From positions 15,627,360-15,691,359 of the forward strand of contig NC_063167.1 in NCBI RefSeq assembly GCF_023159225.1: 64,000 nucleotides of DNA. Direction: 5' to 3'. The notes beneath the pieces were generated by a model that worked only from the letters and a program-made list of their open reading frames with translations, was not told the DNA's origin and did no database searches. Source of the stretch: Perognathus longimembris pacificus (Eukaryota > Chordata > Mammalia > Rodentia > Heteromyidae). Below, piece by piece: positions 28,129 to 43,355 of this stretch. Position 1 is the stretch's first letter, and each line of letters begins with the position of its first letter. The position numbers were made by a program, and so were the translations under genes.

Positions 28129-31055
28129 CCTGCAGGTGCCCGCACACAGATGCTCATGTATAAATATGCACTACACACAGACCCTGGACAGAGCCTTGGC
28201 CACACACAATAACTTTACTCCATCTTGGCTTGGCCGTAGGTCAGCTACCTGCCGTTCACTGAGGCCTTCGACCGAGCCAAGGCCGAGAACAAGCTGGTGC
28301 ACTCGATCCTGCTGTGGGGAGCCCTGGATGACCAGTCCTGCTGAGGTGAGGGGAAATGGGTGCAACAGCGAAAGGGAGCACAGTCGTGGAAATGAGTGTG
28401 CAAGTACATTGGACTTTATAAGGCCATTGCCACAAATGAGAGGAAACACAGGGCCGATGTCCCTGACTGAGAAAACCCAGCTGGATGCAGAGTGCTTTGG
28501 TATCCAGTGGTGGGCGTGAAGTTGAGGAGAACAGTGCCCCTGCCCTGCTTCCATCATTCTCCGGTCTGTGTCACAGTAAACGAGATGCTGGCATCCCAGT
28601 GTCTTGCTCCTATCACCCCAGCTACTTGAGAGGTAGAGATGGGGGGACTGTGATTCAAGGCTACTCTCAGCAAAAAGGTTAGCAAAACCCTATCTCAAAG
28701 GAAAAGCTGAGACTAGAGGCATGGCTTAAGTAGTAAAATTCAAACCATAATACTACCCAACAGAAAAGGCAGAAATAAAAAGAAAGGGAGGGGAAGAAGG
28801 CAAGGACAAACCAAGTGTCGTGGCTCATGCCTATAATCCCAGCTGCTCAGGAAGCAGAGATGGGAGGATCACAATCTGACATCAGCCCAGGCAAAAGCAA
28901 GACCTTATCTGCAAAATAAAGCAAAAAGGGCTGAAGTTGTGGTCTAGCAACTGCCTAGCAAGCTCAAGGCCCTGAGTTTAAACCCCAGTATTGAGAAAAA
29001 TGCAAAAAATTGCTGATTGGGACCCCAGGAAGACACGTGGAGCCCCTCACTCTCCCTCTTCGGGCTGGGCCTCCCTCTTGCAGGTTCCGGGCGGACTCTC
29101 CGGGAGACCGTCCTGGAAAGTCCGCCCATCCTCACCCTCCTCAACGAGAGCTTCATCAGCACCTGGTCCCTGGTGAAGGAGCTGGAGGACCTGCAGGTGA
29201 GCAGGTGGGAGAAGCCCCCGGGAGCCCCCGGGCAGTGCTGGGGCAGGGGTGTCAGGAGTGTCCCCGGTCCCCACAGCACGACCAGGAGAGCCCGTCGCAC
29301 ACGCAGCTGGCTGGCCTGCACCTGGAGAAGTACAGCTTCCCTGTGGAGATGATGATCTGCCTGCCCAATGGCACCGTGGTAGGCACCGTGGGTTCCGGGG
29401 GTGGCAGGCAGGGGCCTCCCTGCGCCGCTGGTGGACAGAGAGCCCGCAGGGCCCATTTCATGGACAGGGAATGGAGCCGGGAAAGGTTTGAGAACTTGGT
29501 GAGAGTTCTTGTACAGTTGTTTTTTACTTTTTTGTTTTGGTTTGGTTTTTTGCCAGTCCTGGGACTTGAACTCAGGGCCTGGGCGCTGTCACTGAGCTTC
29601 TTTTGTTCAAGGCTAGCACTCTACCTTTGAGCCACAGCGCCACTTCTGGCTTTTACTGTTTATGTGGTGCTGAGGAATCGAACCCAGGACTTCATGCTTG
29701 CTAGGCAGCACTCTACCTACGGCTAAGCCACGTTCCCAGCCCCATCTTGCACAGTTTCGAGGCTAGGCCCACCCAAGAGCCTCAGCATCTCCAGCTCTGG
29801 TCAAAGCTGCTCTTCCTTGGGCCCAGAGTGGCTGGTGTGGGGCTTGGGGCTGTAGGGTGAGGGCCAGCAGCCCCTGGGGCTTGGGGCAGCCTGGAGTTGG
29901 AGGGGTATCTGTTGAGATGGGGGAGGAGGCGGCTTCTGCTGGCCCAGGCTTGGGAATGAGCGAGGTCTGGAGGAGCGGGGACCCAGGAAGAGGAAAGCTA
30001 GGGGTTCACCCATGTCACCGGCTCCCCATTGGAGGAGTCCTGGGGTTATGGAGATGAGCAGACAATCTCGGCCCTGGGGTGTCTATACACGCTCACGCGT
30101 TGGTGGAATGGTTGTCACTCCCTCCCTCACTTGTTCACTGAGCACCTACTCTGTGCCAGGAACCTTGCAGAACAGTGAGGACAGGGCTCTGAGCATCAGG
30201 CATTGTGGTGCACGCCTGTAATCCCGGTGCTAGGGAGGCTCGGACGGGAGCATCCCAAGGTCTAGACCTCGGCTTCATAGGGAGAAAACACCAAACAAAT
30301 AAACAAACCAAAATGTGTGACCCTGCTGTTAAGTGCTCCGTGGCTGGGGTGAGGCGCAAAAGCAGACTGCAGAACGCTGGGCATTTTGACAGACGTGAGC
30401 GTGGAGTTCAGGGGTCACAGGAGCCGAGGAGACGGGAGGGCAGAGGAAAAGGGGGTGTTGAAGCAGCCAGTCTCGGCTTGGGGAAGGTTCTAGTGAGGCT
30501 GTGTGATGACAGCCCACCTGGTCTCACTGTGTAGTGAGGGAGGGGGAGGAGGCGGGGATGCGGGGCCCGGGGAGGTGGGAGGGGGCCCGGGGAGGCGGGG
30601 CCAGGGGAGGCGAGGTGGCCCGGGGAGGCGGGGCCAGTAGAGGTGAGGTGGTTCCGGGAGGCGGGGCCGGGGAGGCGGGGCCGGGGGGGAGGGGGGCCCG
30701 GGAGGCGGGGCCAGGGGAGGCGAGGTGGCCCGGGGAGGCGGGGCCAGTAGAGGTGAGGTGGTTCCGAGAGGCGGGGCCGGGGGAGGCGGGGCCGGGGGGG
30801 CCCGGGAGGCGGGGCCGGGGGGGCCCGGGAGGCGGGGCCCGGGCCTCCGCAGCCTCCGCATCTGCCCCTTCACGGCCCTTCTCCCAGGTCCACCACATCA
30901 ACGCCAACCACTTCCTGGACATCACCTCCATGAAGCCCGAGGACATGAACAACGCCTTCAGCTTCTCGGCCCCCTTCGAGGACCCGTCCACGGCCACCTA
31001 CCTGCAGTTCCTCAAGGAGGGCCTGCGGCGCGGCCTGCCCCTCCTCCCGCCCTAG
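19854..31055 (+). CDS. SELENON: SELENON, selenoprotein N (complete, 12 coding exons)
   Basis: ER membrane glycoprotein with a lumenal redox site, which in the literature regulates SERCA activity in a calcium-dependent way and is mutated in human congenital myopathies. Exons 19854-20042, 20535-20652, 23126-23259, 25037-25246, 25356-25480, 25905-26042, 27277-27358, 27492-27680, 28240-28345, 29084-29196, 29277-29378 and 30888-31055 join without a frame break into 557 residues if UGA 28342-28344 is read as selenocysteine (residue 430). The N-terminus has an Arg-rich start and an Ala/Leu membrane segment (about 30-50). A single EF-hand loop, [12 protein letters not shown], spans residues 82-93. 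The active site reads S-C-U-G, then S-G-R. N-glycosylation sequons NWT, NES and NGT are present. Length matches the human form lacking the primate Alu exon. The start ATG is in a CpG island and gives the expected MGRARPG opening. Confidence 0.97.
20535..20652 (+). CDS. SELENON: SELENON coding exon 2 (EF-hand)
   Basis: Encodes [15 protein letters not shown] and the EF-hand loop with Asp at loop positions 1, 3 and 5 and Glu at 12. Acceptor caccag, donor acag|gtagta. Confidence 0.96.
20752..20998 (-). mobile_element. B1-headed SINE (type B), reverse
   Basis: Begins with a T run and 'gccagtcctggggcttgaac' and ends 'gtgagccactggtgcccggc'. Full length and well preserved. Confidence 0.93.
22060..22288 (-). 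mobile_element. B1-headed SINE (type B), reverse
   Basis: Reverse right monomer (somewhat degenerate), linker 'ggtcattaatgggagataag', B1 part 'cctcctgagtagctaggatt', ending 'gccatcagcacccagt'. Confidence 0.9.
22315..22660 (+). mobile_element. Old B1/ID chimera with (CA)n tail
   Basis: A decayed B1-like head at 22315-22440, an ID-like monomer 'gaggcatggctcaggtggta ... gccaggccctgagttcaaac', then a CA repeat at 22626-22660. Confidence 0.65.
22870..22950 (-). mobile_element. MIR fragment
   Basis: 'ggctgtgtggccctgaggaa', then 'cacctctccgagcctccagc' and 'cacttgtaaaatgga' give the reverse MIR core. Confidence 0.75.
23126..23259 (+). CDS. SELENON: SELENON coding exon 3
   Basis: Completes a Gly codon and encodes [17 protein letters not shown] through [10 protein letters not shown]. 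Acceptor cccgtag, donor aggg|gtgagt. Confidence 0.95.
23260..25036 (+). other. SELENON: SELENON intron 3
   Basis: GC-rich intron of about 1.8 kb. No young SINE is seen. Open frames on both strands here lack homology or splice support. Confidence 0.8.
25037..25246 (+). CDS. SELENON: SELENON coding exon 4
   Basis: 70 codons, [13 protein letters not shown] to PPPPKGNE, including the glycosylation sequon NWT. Acceptor ccccag, donor cgag|gtaagg. Confidence 0.96.
25356..25480 (+). CDS. SELENON: SELENON coding exon 5
   Basis: Encodes [16 protein letters not shown] through SYYTVAF plus two bases of Arg. Acceptor accag, donor tccg|gtgagt. Separated from exon 4 by only 109 bp. Confidence 0.96.
25905..26042 (+). 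CDS. SELENON: SELENON coding exon 6
   Basis: Encodes [17 protein letters not shown] through FRLFVPNH plus two bases. Acceptor cccacag, donor acag|gtgcag. Confidence 0.96.
26043..27276 (+). other. SELENON: SELENON intron 6
   Basis: 1.2-kb intron with no recognised repeat or exon. Confidence 0.8.
27277..27358 (+). CDS. SELENON: SELENON coding exon 7
   Basis: Encodes [17 protein letters not shown] through DIGYIPQ. Acceptor tcctcag, donor ccag|gtaggc. Confidence 0.96.
27492..27680 (+). CDS. SELENON: SELENON coding exon 8
   Basis: 63 codons, [15 protein letters not shown] to AMYPFKK. Its donor, gaag|gtaggc, is duplicated 234 bp downstream by a SINE target duplication. Confidence 0.96.
27691..27908 (+). 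mobile_element. Dimeric ID-like SINE (type A) at the exon 8 splice donor
   Basis: Inserted 10 nt past the end of SELENON exon 8. The perfect 16-bp duplication aagaaggtaggcctgg (27675-27690 and 27909-27924) contains the last six bases of the exon and the first ten of the intron. Both monomers and an A-rich tail are complete. Confidence 0.96.
28088..28126. repeat. (CA)n microsatellite
   Basis: About 19 CA units in SELENON intron 8. Confidence 0.95.
28240..28345 (+). CDS. SELENON: SELENON coding exon 9 with selenocysteine UGA
   Basis: Encodes [14 protein letters not shown] through ALDDQSC, then TGA at 28342-28344 and one G before the donor gtgagg. The TGA is read as selenocysteine because the next exon continues in frame with the conserved [10 protein letters not shown]. 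Confidence 0.97.
28346..29083 (+). other. SELENON: SELENON intron 9
   Basis: Contains decayed B1/ID SINEs at about 28585-28760 and 28813-29000. The acceptor is ctcttgcag at 29083. Confidence 0.8.
28813..29000 (+). mobile_element. Old B1/ID chimeric SINE
   Basis: 'tggctcatgcctataatccc', 'agctgctcaggaagcagaga' and the ID-like end 'gcctagcaagctcaaggccc' with 'tgagtttaaaccccagtatt'. More diverged than the type A and B copies. Confidence 0.7.
29084..29196 (+). CDS. SELENON: SELENON coding exon 10 (contains the SRE hairpin)
   Basis: Encodes [16 protein letters not shown] through LVKELEDLQ, including sequon NES. The first half also forms the selenocysteine redefinition hairpin. Donor gcag|gtgagc. 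Confidence 0.97.
29089..29127 (+). promoter_or_regulatory. SELENON: Selenocysteine codon redefinition element (SRE) hairpin
   Basis: Outer stem gggcggact (29089-29097) pairs perfectly with agtccgccc (29119-29127). After a single C/A mismatch, tccggga (29099-29105) pairs with tcctgga (29111-29117) with one G-U, closing a gaccg loop. In spliced mRNA the stem begins 6 nt after the UGA. This is the arrangement known for the SELENON SRE, which promotes UGA readthrough by the Sec machinery. Confidence 0.9.
29277..29378 (+). CDS. SELENON: SELENON coding exon 11
   Basis: 34 codons, [16 protein letters not shown] to LPNGTV, with sequon NGT. Only an 80-bp intron separates it from exon 10. Confidence 0.95.
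29545..29743 (-). mobile_element. Dimeric ID-like SINE (type A), reverse
   Basis: T run, 'gccagtcctgggacttgaac', reverse right monomer, then reverse ID-like monomer ending 'cacgttcccagcccc'. Confidence 0.92.
30195..30310 (+). mobile_element. B1-like SINE fragment
   Basis: 'cattgtggtgcacgcctgta', then 'atcccggtgctagggaggct' and an A-rich 'caaacaaataaacaaacc' tail. Lacks the right monomer. Confidence 0.65.
30541..30845. repeat. G-rich minisatellite in SELENON last intron
   Basis: Repeated ggaggcggggcc modules. A larger block at about 30591-30656 recurs at 30701-30766 with a 110-bp period. The + strand has many runs of four or more G and could form G-quadruplexes in the pre-mRNA. Confidence 0.9.
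30888..31055 (+). CDS. SELENON: SELENON last coding exon
   Basis: 55 codons and [19 protein letters not shown] to [10 protein letters not shown]. Acceptor ctcccag. Confidence 0.97.
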   Translation, partial: VHHINANHFLDITSMKPEDMNNAFSFSAPFEDPSTATYLQFLKEGLRRGLPLLPP

Positions 31056-31350
31056 CCCGGCGGAGCCACGTGGCCCTGGCCCGCCCTCCACCCACCTGCC
31101 CCTCGAGGGGCCGATCGCTATCAGCGCTGCCCTAACCACTGGGCTCCGGAGGCCGTTGGGACCCCACAGCGCAAGCCCTGGGTCACCTCGCCGGCCCTCA
31201 CCTGCAGTCGCACAGTCCCTCGTGGAGCTGTGTGCGGAGTCCTGCGTGGAAGTCCCCGCCCGGCCGGGGGTGATGGACGGCAGGGCCGGCCGGGGCGGCG
31301 CGGGGCTGTGAGACAGGCGAATCCCTTCGGGCCCGAGGGCCGGGCCGCCC

Positions 31351-31782
31351 GGCACAGGTCCCCGCGGGCACAGGTCCCCGTACTGCACAGGTTTCCGCGG
31401 GCACAGGTCCCCGAGGGGCACAGATCTCCGCGGGCACAGGTCCCCGAACCGCACAAGTCCCCGAGGGGCACAGGTCCCCGCAGGCACAGTTCCCCATGGG
31501 GTACAGGTCCCCAAGGGGCACAGGTCCCCGCGGGCACAGGTCCCCATGGGGTACAGGTCCCCAAGGGGCACAGGTCCCCAGGGGGCACAGGTCCCCGCGG
31601 GCACAGGTCCCCAGGGGGCACAGGTCCCCGCGGGCACAGGTCCCCATGGGGTACAGGTCCCCAAGGGGCACAGGTCCCCGCGGGCACAGGTCCCCAAGGG
31701 GCACAGGTCCCCGCGGGCACAGGTCCCCAAGGGGCACAGGTCCCCAAGGGGCACAGGTCCCCAAGGGGCACAGGTCCCCGCT
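31351..31782. repeat. 16-17-bp minisatellite in SELENON 3' UTR
   Basis: About 26 tandem units of ggcacaggtccccgcg or ggcacaggtccccaagg, with a ggtacag variant recurring in a roughly 50-bp higher-order pattern. Lies between the SELENON stop codon and the SECIS. Confidence 0.95.
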
Positions 31783-31899
31783 CCACACCCGGAGCCGCCG
31801 ACAAGCCCGGTCTTTTGTACACATGCAGAAACGTGTTTTTACGTGAATTTTCTCGCGATTGTGGGTATTTTTTACAGTCCGTGCTGGAGAGAAGGGACG

Positions 31900-31985
31900 G
31901 AGCGCGGCCCGCCGCCGCCCCATGACGGCTGGGCCTGAAATCCTGCGCGGGCCCAGCTCGACCCCCGCCGCGCCGCGGGACGCGC
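31900..31985 (+). promoter_or_regulatory. SELENON: SELENON SECIS element
   Basis: Core is ATGA at 31922-31925 opposed by CGAC at 31959-31962, giving the tandem G.A pairs. Helix II pairs ggctgggcctg (31927-31937) with cgggcccagct (31948-31958). The apical loop of ten bases starts with AAA (31938-31940). The distance from the quartet to the AA is in the usual SECIS range. Flanking GC-rich sequence could form helix I. SECIS elements recruit SECISBP2 to decode UGA as Sec. Confidence 0.88.
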
Positions 31986-32447
31986 CCCTCCTCCCTCCCC
32001 TCCAGCTTTCCCCGCCCCATCCAGCCACCCACCCGCTCCTCGCCCGCCCACGGGGCCGGAGATGCTGTCTTGGCTTGGGGTGTTTTCTTCTCTCCCCGCC
32101 TGTTTTCCGCAAGCTGCAGGTCTTCAATCCCTGCCGTCTGTGATCTTCAGCTCAAGCAGGCCGGGGAGCACCGCCAGGTGCTGTCTTGGGCGGCGACACC
32201 TCCCCGCCCCGGGGCAATGCCAAGCTCACCCAGCACCCTCACACCTTGTGCCCTCAGCCCCACTCGCCACCTCGCCTCCGGGCCTCTGCTCCGAGGGGCC
32301 CACTGGTGATCCCACTTAGAGCGGCTCTGGCCGTGTGGAAAGTGCCGTGCCCTCTGGCTCTCCATTCCATGACTGCCCACCCTCGGCTGAGGACCCCTCC
32401 CCACCCGCCCTGCCACCCCTCTGACACGTTCCTCCAATGGGCCCCGT

Positions 32448-32453
32448 AATAAA
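32448..32453 (+). terminator. SELENON: SELENON polyadenylation signal
   Basis: AATAAA followed by a GT-rich 'cgcgcgtgtttccttct' downstream element. Confidence 0.85.
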
Positions 32454-32470
32454 ACTGGAGCACAGAGGCA

Positions 32471-33353
32471 CGCGCGTGTTTCCTTCTAGCGGGATGTGCA
32501 GGCCTGGCCTCCCGCCTGGCTCCGGTTGGGATTGGCTAGGGAGAGTGGCAGGGGCAGATCCCAGCTCCGGTGACTTTCCCAAAGTAAATCTGTGATAGGC
32601 CCAGCGGTGGAACTTAACTGTTTTGAGAATCTGCTGCTCACCAAGGAGAAATGATAGTGATGCCCTCCATAATGATGGTTTGGGCAGGGATAGGCCGCGT
32701 ATATGACGATGGTCTCTAAGATTATAAACGAGCTGAAAACTTTCTGTCACCTAGTACTTTCACTGAACCGATACCATCATGTCACAGGTGAGCACGGAAA
32801 GATGCTGGACAACAGGAACAAAGAGCTCTACCACATCACCTAGGTCTGAGTCCCCTGCATGATGTTCCTGTGGCTATGGAATCACCCAAAAGCACATTTC
32901 TTCATGTACCCTGTTACCAAGGGACAGCCTACTGGTTTCAAGAGGGCTACCACAGAGCAGGGAAGCTGTGTGGGGTTTGTTCTGGGCGTGGGGCCCATTG
33001 TGATTGCACAGGCTGTTCACCCAGGGAGCCAGCCTGTGCTTGGCAGAGGGGGAGTCCAAGTTCTGAGACCCAGGAACTACAGCCAGAGCTGGCAAGGCCA
33101 GGTACTGGGGCCCGAGGAACCCGCCTCGGGTCCCCATGCCACGGGGATGGGGCAGTGAGGGTCTGGGCGACAAGGGAGCGGGCATGGGAGCCCGGAAGGG
33201 ACGCGTGTCTCAGAGAGGCGCGCTGCATAGACTGACGTGAGACAGACAGGCAGGCAATGGAGACTGAAATAGGAGAAAGCCACGAAGCGCTGGAGGGCGG
33301 GGGTCAATGGCAAAAGAGGCCCTTCTGCCCATTGGAAAAAAACAGTAATTTAC

Positions 33354-33394
<41 letters not shown>

Positions 33395-33779
33395 ACTTAT
33401 CAATCTATTGGACATACTGGGGCTGAGCTCAAGGCTTTGTGCCCGCCAGGTGCTCTACTATTTGGGGCCCCAACCCCAGCCCCCTGCTGCCCATTCTGGC
33501 TGGAGATTTTTCCAGAACGCCTTGGCTGGGAAACGGGACCTGTGCAGGGCACCAGAGCAAGGGAGGCGAGGTAAGCTCCGATGTGGAGAGGGCACGCCAG
33601 GGCGAGACGTGGGGACAGCGGGCCCCGCGTGTTCGGGACCGAACAGAAACACAGACCCCGGCTTTCCACAAGTCGGTGAGGAACGAAGAAGCGGAGGCCA
33701 GCGGCAGGACGCGACCCACCGGCCCTCAGGAACCTCCACCGCGGCCCGGCTGCAGTCCCAGCCTGAAGCCCCACCCACG
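32471..33779. other. SELENON-MTFR1L intergenic region
   Basis: No gene is recognised. Contains a (GT)n repeat at 33355-33391 with a reverse ID-like fragment beyond it (about 33410-33482), then sequence rising in GC toward the MTFR1L island. Confidence 0.8.
33355..33391. repeat. (GT)n microsatellite
   Basis: About 18 GT units. Confidence 0.95.
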
Positions 33780-34520
33780 GGAGGTCAGTCCCGCCCCCTG
33801 GGGGTCAGCCCCGCCCACCGGGCCGCCCCCGCCCGAGCGCTCGCCCGCGCGCAGCTGCCAGGGATCGCTTCCGGGGCTGGGGGGGCGGACCAGCGGAAGT
33901 GAGGGCGCTCGAGGCCGGGCCGGGCCGTCCGCGGCGGTGGGAGGGGCCGCGAGGTGAGTCCCGGAGCCCGAGTCTGAGGTGAGGAATGTCTGAAGACCGC
34001 TCGTCCGGCCGCCCGTACACCGAACCCTGTTCCGCGCGAGTTCTCGCCGGAGCTGCCGTTGTTCGCCTCACTCGGCCAGAGGGAAACTGAGTCCTGGAGG
34101 GGCCGCTGCAGCCCGGCAGCCCGCCGCTCGCCCGCGCCGAGCGGGTCAGGTCTGCTGGCCCCTGCCGCGCCCCCGGGGCCTCGGCGCCTCCCGGTGCCCT
34201 CCGGCCGCGGGGCGGGCGGCGAGGACCGACCTCGGCCCGGCCCGGCCCGGCCGGCGGAGGGGTGGGGGGCGGGCAGGCCGTCGCCGCTGCCTGGCAGTGG
34301 GGCGGCCGGCCGCGGGGCGGGGCCTCGCGCGAAGTTGGTGCTCGCCCACGAAGGTCTCAGTGCTGGCGCCCGGGGCTGGCCTCGCGCGGATCCGTCCCCC
34401 AGGTTCCCGCTTTGAGCCGTCCGCTGCGGGAGCGGAGCTCAGCTCTGAGCGCGCTGGGGGCTGATCGCGGAGCCCCGGGGGAAGCCCCCCCCCCGCAAGA
34501 CGCGGGCTGCAGGCCCCTCC
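33780..34520 (+). promoter_or_regulatory. MTFR1L: MTFR1L CpG-island promoter and 5' UTR exon
   Basis: CpG-dense block with GC boxes and ETS-type sites: CGGAAGTGA at 33894-33902 and a reverse cttccgg near 33869. A plausible non-coding first exon ends at 33953 with the donor gag|gtgagtc. The transcription start is not resolved. Confidence 0.7.
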
Positions 34521-36043
34521 CCGAGCTGTGATTGTATCGTGCTGGTTGTGTCTTAAGTGGGCTTAACCAGGGGCAGGGCTTGGCAGTGGCCCCTTGGTGT
34601 TTTGAGGAGGTCTCCCCGGCTGTGCATCTGGAGATGAGGAGTGGCTGCAAGACTTAACCTGGGAAGCGCAGCAGCACTGTTAGGTGAACCCGCGCGGGCA
34701 CTGGCATTCAGGACGGAGCCTGGCACACACGGCACTTTGACAAAAAGGCACGAAGGGAAGCGTGAAGATGGAGTGAGTCCCAGTTGGAGGCAGAATTGGA
34801 CAGAGGAGGCCCTTTAGTGCCAACTCCTCTCCTAAGATAAAAAGAGAAGCTGTCTAAGGAAGTCTCCAAAAAGAGCTGCCTTTACTCCAGACCGTCTTCC
34901 TGTTCAGATCAGGTTCAGTTCTCCTCCATGACATCCCCAGACCTCACCACCTTTGCAGCCTTAGGATACTCTGCCTGCCCCCTGCAGATCCCCAGTCCTG
35001 CTGTGCTGGGCCTATGCTGGTGCACAGGCCTTCCCTTCCCAGCCCCTTTGGACTCACCTGGCCACTTGCCTAGTATACCTCTTTTTTAAGTAGAGATAAT
35101 AAGCCTTTCTTTGAATATGTTCAGGCTGTGTTTCTGCTGGACTGTGAATCCCTTGAGAGCATGCTCAGCATAGGGCCTGGCAGTAGTGGCTGTTACTGGT
35201 ATTTGATGGACAAGAGAAATCTCTGAGTTCACTGATTTCATCTGTTCACCATGCATGGTGAAGAATGCATCAAAAGGGGTGCCAGTTGTGTCATGCTTTA
35301 AAGTTCATCTAGTACCTTAAAATCCTCCCATTTCACTCACCTTTAGCCTCCAGCAGCAGCTTTTCTGTTTCCTTTTTACAGATTATAGAAACCAACATTC
35401 AGAAACGTTAAATGACTCGCCTTCTGGCTAACCAGAAATTTTGGTTGGGGTATATGGCTCAGAAGTAGAGTGTTGCTTAATATACTCCTCCTTCCAGAAA
35501 AAAAGAAAGTTGTCTCTTTTCCCTGTAGCTTAGTAGACAGATTAGCACAGGCTGGCTGTTGCTCCTCTTCTACCATCTTGCTGGCTGACACATGCTGGCT
35601 TTCAGATCTTCAAGCACTCAGCTTGGATGGTACCTTCATTTGGCTCTCCCACCTGTTTTGTAGTTATCAAATGGTTTCATTTGCATCCTCTGAAACTTTG
35701 ACTCAAGAAACTTTAGGGCCCAAGAAGGTTCCCTGGGTTGGTCATGTTCTTTCAGCAAGTCTGGAACACAACTTTTAAGGGTCTGGATTTGGCAAAGGTA
35801 ACACCTCTTGGGCTGATTTTCTGACCTTCCAGATATCAGAGGTCTTGGTTTTAAGTATGGCTCTGTCAGGCCGTTTTGTGGTGCTTGTGTGGTAGCCATT
35901 GAGTCCCCATTGGGGGGGGGGTTGTTTCACAGGAAAGGGAATCTGATGTTCCTCAACATGGCCTGATATGAAGGAGTCACACCTCCTGCCTCCCCAAGCT
36001 GCCCAGTGGCTGCCTTGTATCTCAAGTGCGGGAGCTGGTTGAA
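34521..36043 (+). other. MTFR1L: MTFR1L first intron and 5' UTR
   Basis: Contains an L2/MIR3-like remnant at about 34895-35215. The acceptor for the exon carrying the start codon is not certain; candidates are ccttccag at 35832 and tttcacag at 35932. Confidence 0.6.
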
Positions 36044-42471
<6,428 letters not shown>

Positions 42472-43355
42472 CAGCACCCTGCTCTGCAAAACTCAGTCTC
42501 ATGCTCCTGGAATTCCTTCAATAGCTGCCTTCCTCATCGCAGGGGATTCTGCCTCTCAGAAATCTTCTGCAACAGTCTTGCTGACAGGCCGGAACTTGGA
42601 CTGAAAGAGAGGAGTTGGATTATGTGTGTTTCATACTTCAACCTTAGCAGAGCTGGGTTTGAACTGAGACATTTTTACAGGTAATTGTGAAGGGTAGAGT
42701 GTATATGTTTAAGGGGTGAAGTCAAGTTTCTTGCTTTTCCTTGCCCCTTGTGAAAATAGGACCTAAATGAATGACTTTGTTTCACTGCATTAGATCCAAT
42801 AACTGGTCTGACAGACCCTGCACAGCTGTCACTCGCTCTCAGCCGCTTCTTTGCAGCAGAGTAGGGCTGAGGGGAAGGGGCTCTGAGTCTATGTACATGT
42901 TCACAGAGGAGGGATGATCTTATGCTGCTCCTTTACCAATCTACACCAATGCCCCCAAATCCTTTTCCCTGTCTAGATGTAGAGGTCAGGCCACTGGACC
43001 AGCGGATACTTGGGCTGCAGCTTGGAGGTCTGGAATATTTTTTCTTAAACATATTTTATAATACTCTACAACCAAATCTACCCTCCAAGGCCCTGGGCCC
43101 TCATCACTTCTACTGATTGGAAATTTCTTCCATGGACTTCAGCTTAAGTCTAGCAGGAAAAGAGAAATGGGGGAGGAACAAGCATTCCATCCCTCTTCCA
43201 GGCCCTTGATTGACAGTTCCCTTGGGTTGGGCTATGGTTTGGACCTACTGCATCATGCATGACTCAGTTGCCCTTGGGGCCCTTTCTCTATGGTATATAT
43301 ACTATGCGTGTTTGGGTTGAAGCACTACCTGATATTAAATGAAGGATTTAGAGAA
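42472..43355 (+). other. MTFR1L: MTFR1L 3' UTR
   Basis: Unique sequence from the stop codon to just past ATTAAA 43334-43339, followed by a T/G-rich stretch. Confidence 0.75.
43334..43339 (+). terminator. MTFR1L: MTFR1L polyadenylation signal
   Basis: ATTAAA variant hexamer followed by 'gtgcttctttttttgggggtgtgg', a U/GU-rich downstream element. Confidence 0.65.

Larger units (their letters stand above)
29379..30887 (+). other. SELENON: SELENON last intron
   Basis: Holds a reverse type A SINE, a B1-like remnant at about 30195-30310 and a G-rich minisatellite at 30541-30845 that ends about 40 bp before the last exon. Confidence 0.85.
31056..32470 (+). other. SELENON: SELENON 3' UTR
   Basis: From the stop codon to just past AATAAA 32448-32453. 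It contains a 17-bp minisatellite at 31351-31782 and the SECIS at about 31900-31985. Long minus-strand open frames here come from the minisatellite. Confidence 0.88.

Noticed and set aside
28342..28344. TGA as the true SELENON stop or a pseudogene mutation
   Set aside because: The frame continues through three further exons with conserved family sequence; the SRE and SECIS are both present, and the S-C-U-G motif is the known active site.
30534..31135. Gly/Arg-rich open frames over the last SELENON intron and exon
   Set aside because: Driven by the G-rich intronic array. The real frame is fixed by the acceptor at 30887 and the conserved [10 protein letters not shown] sequence.
31351..31782. 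Possible CRISPR array
   Set aside because: Units are contiguous tandem copies without unique spacers, in a mammalian 3' UTR.
30870..32127. Minus-strand open frames of about 300 codons with CAPWGPV-type repeats
   Set aside because: Generated by the SELENON 3' UTR minisatellite; antisense to an annotated UTR.
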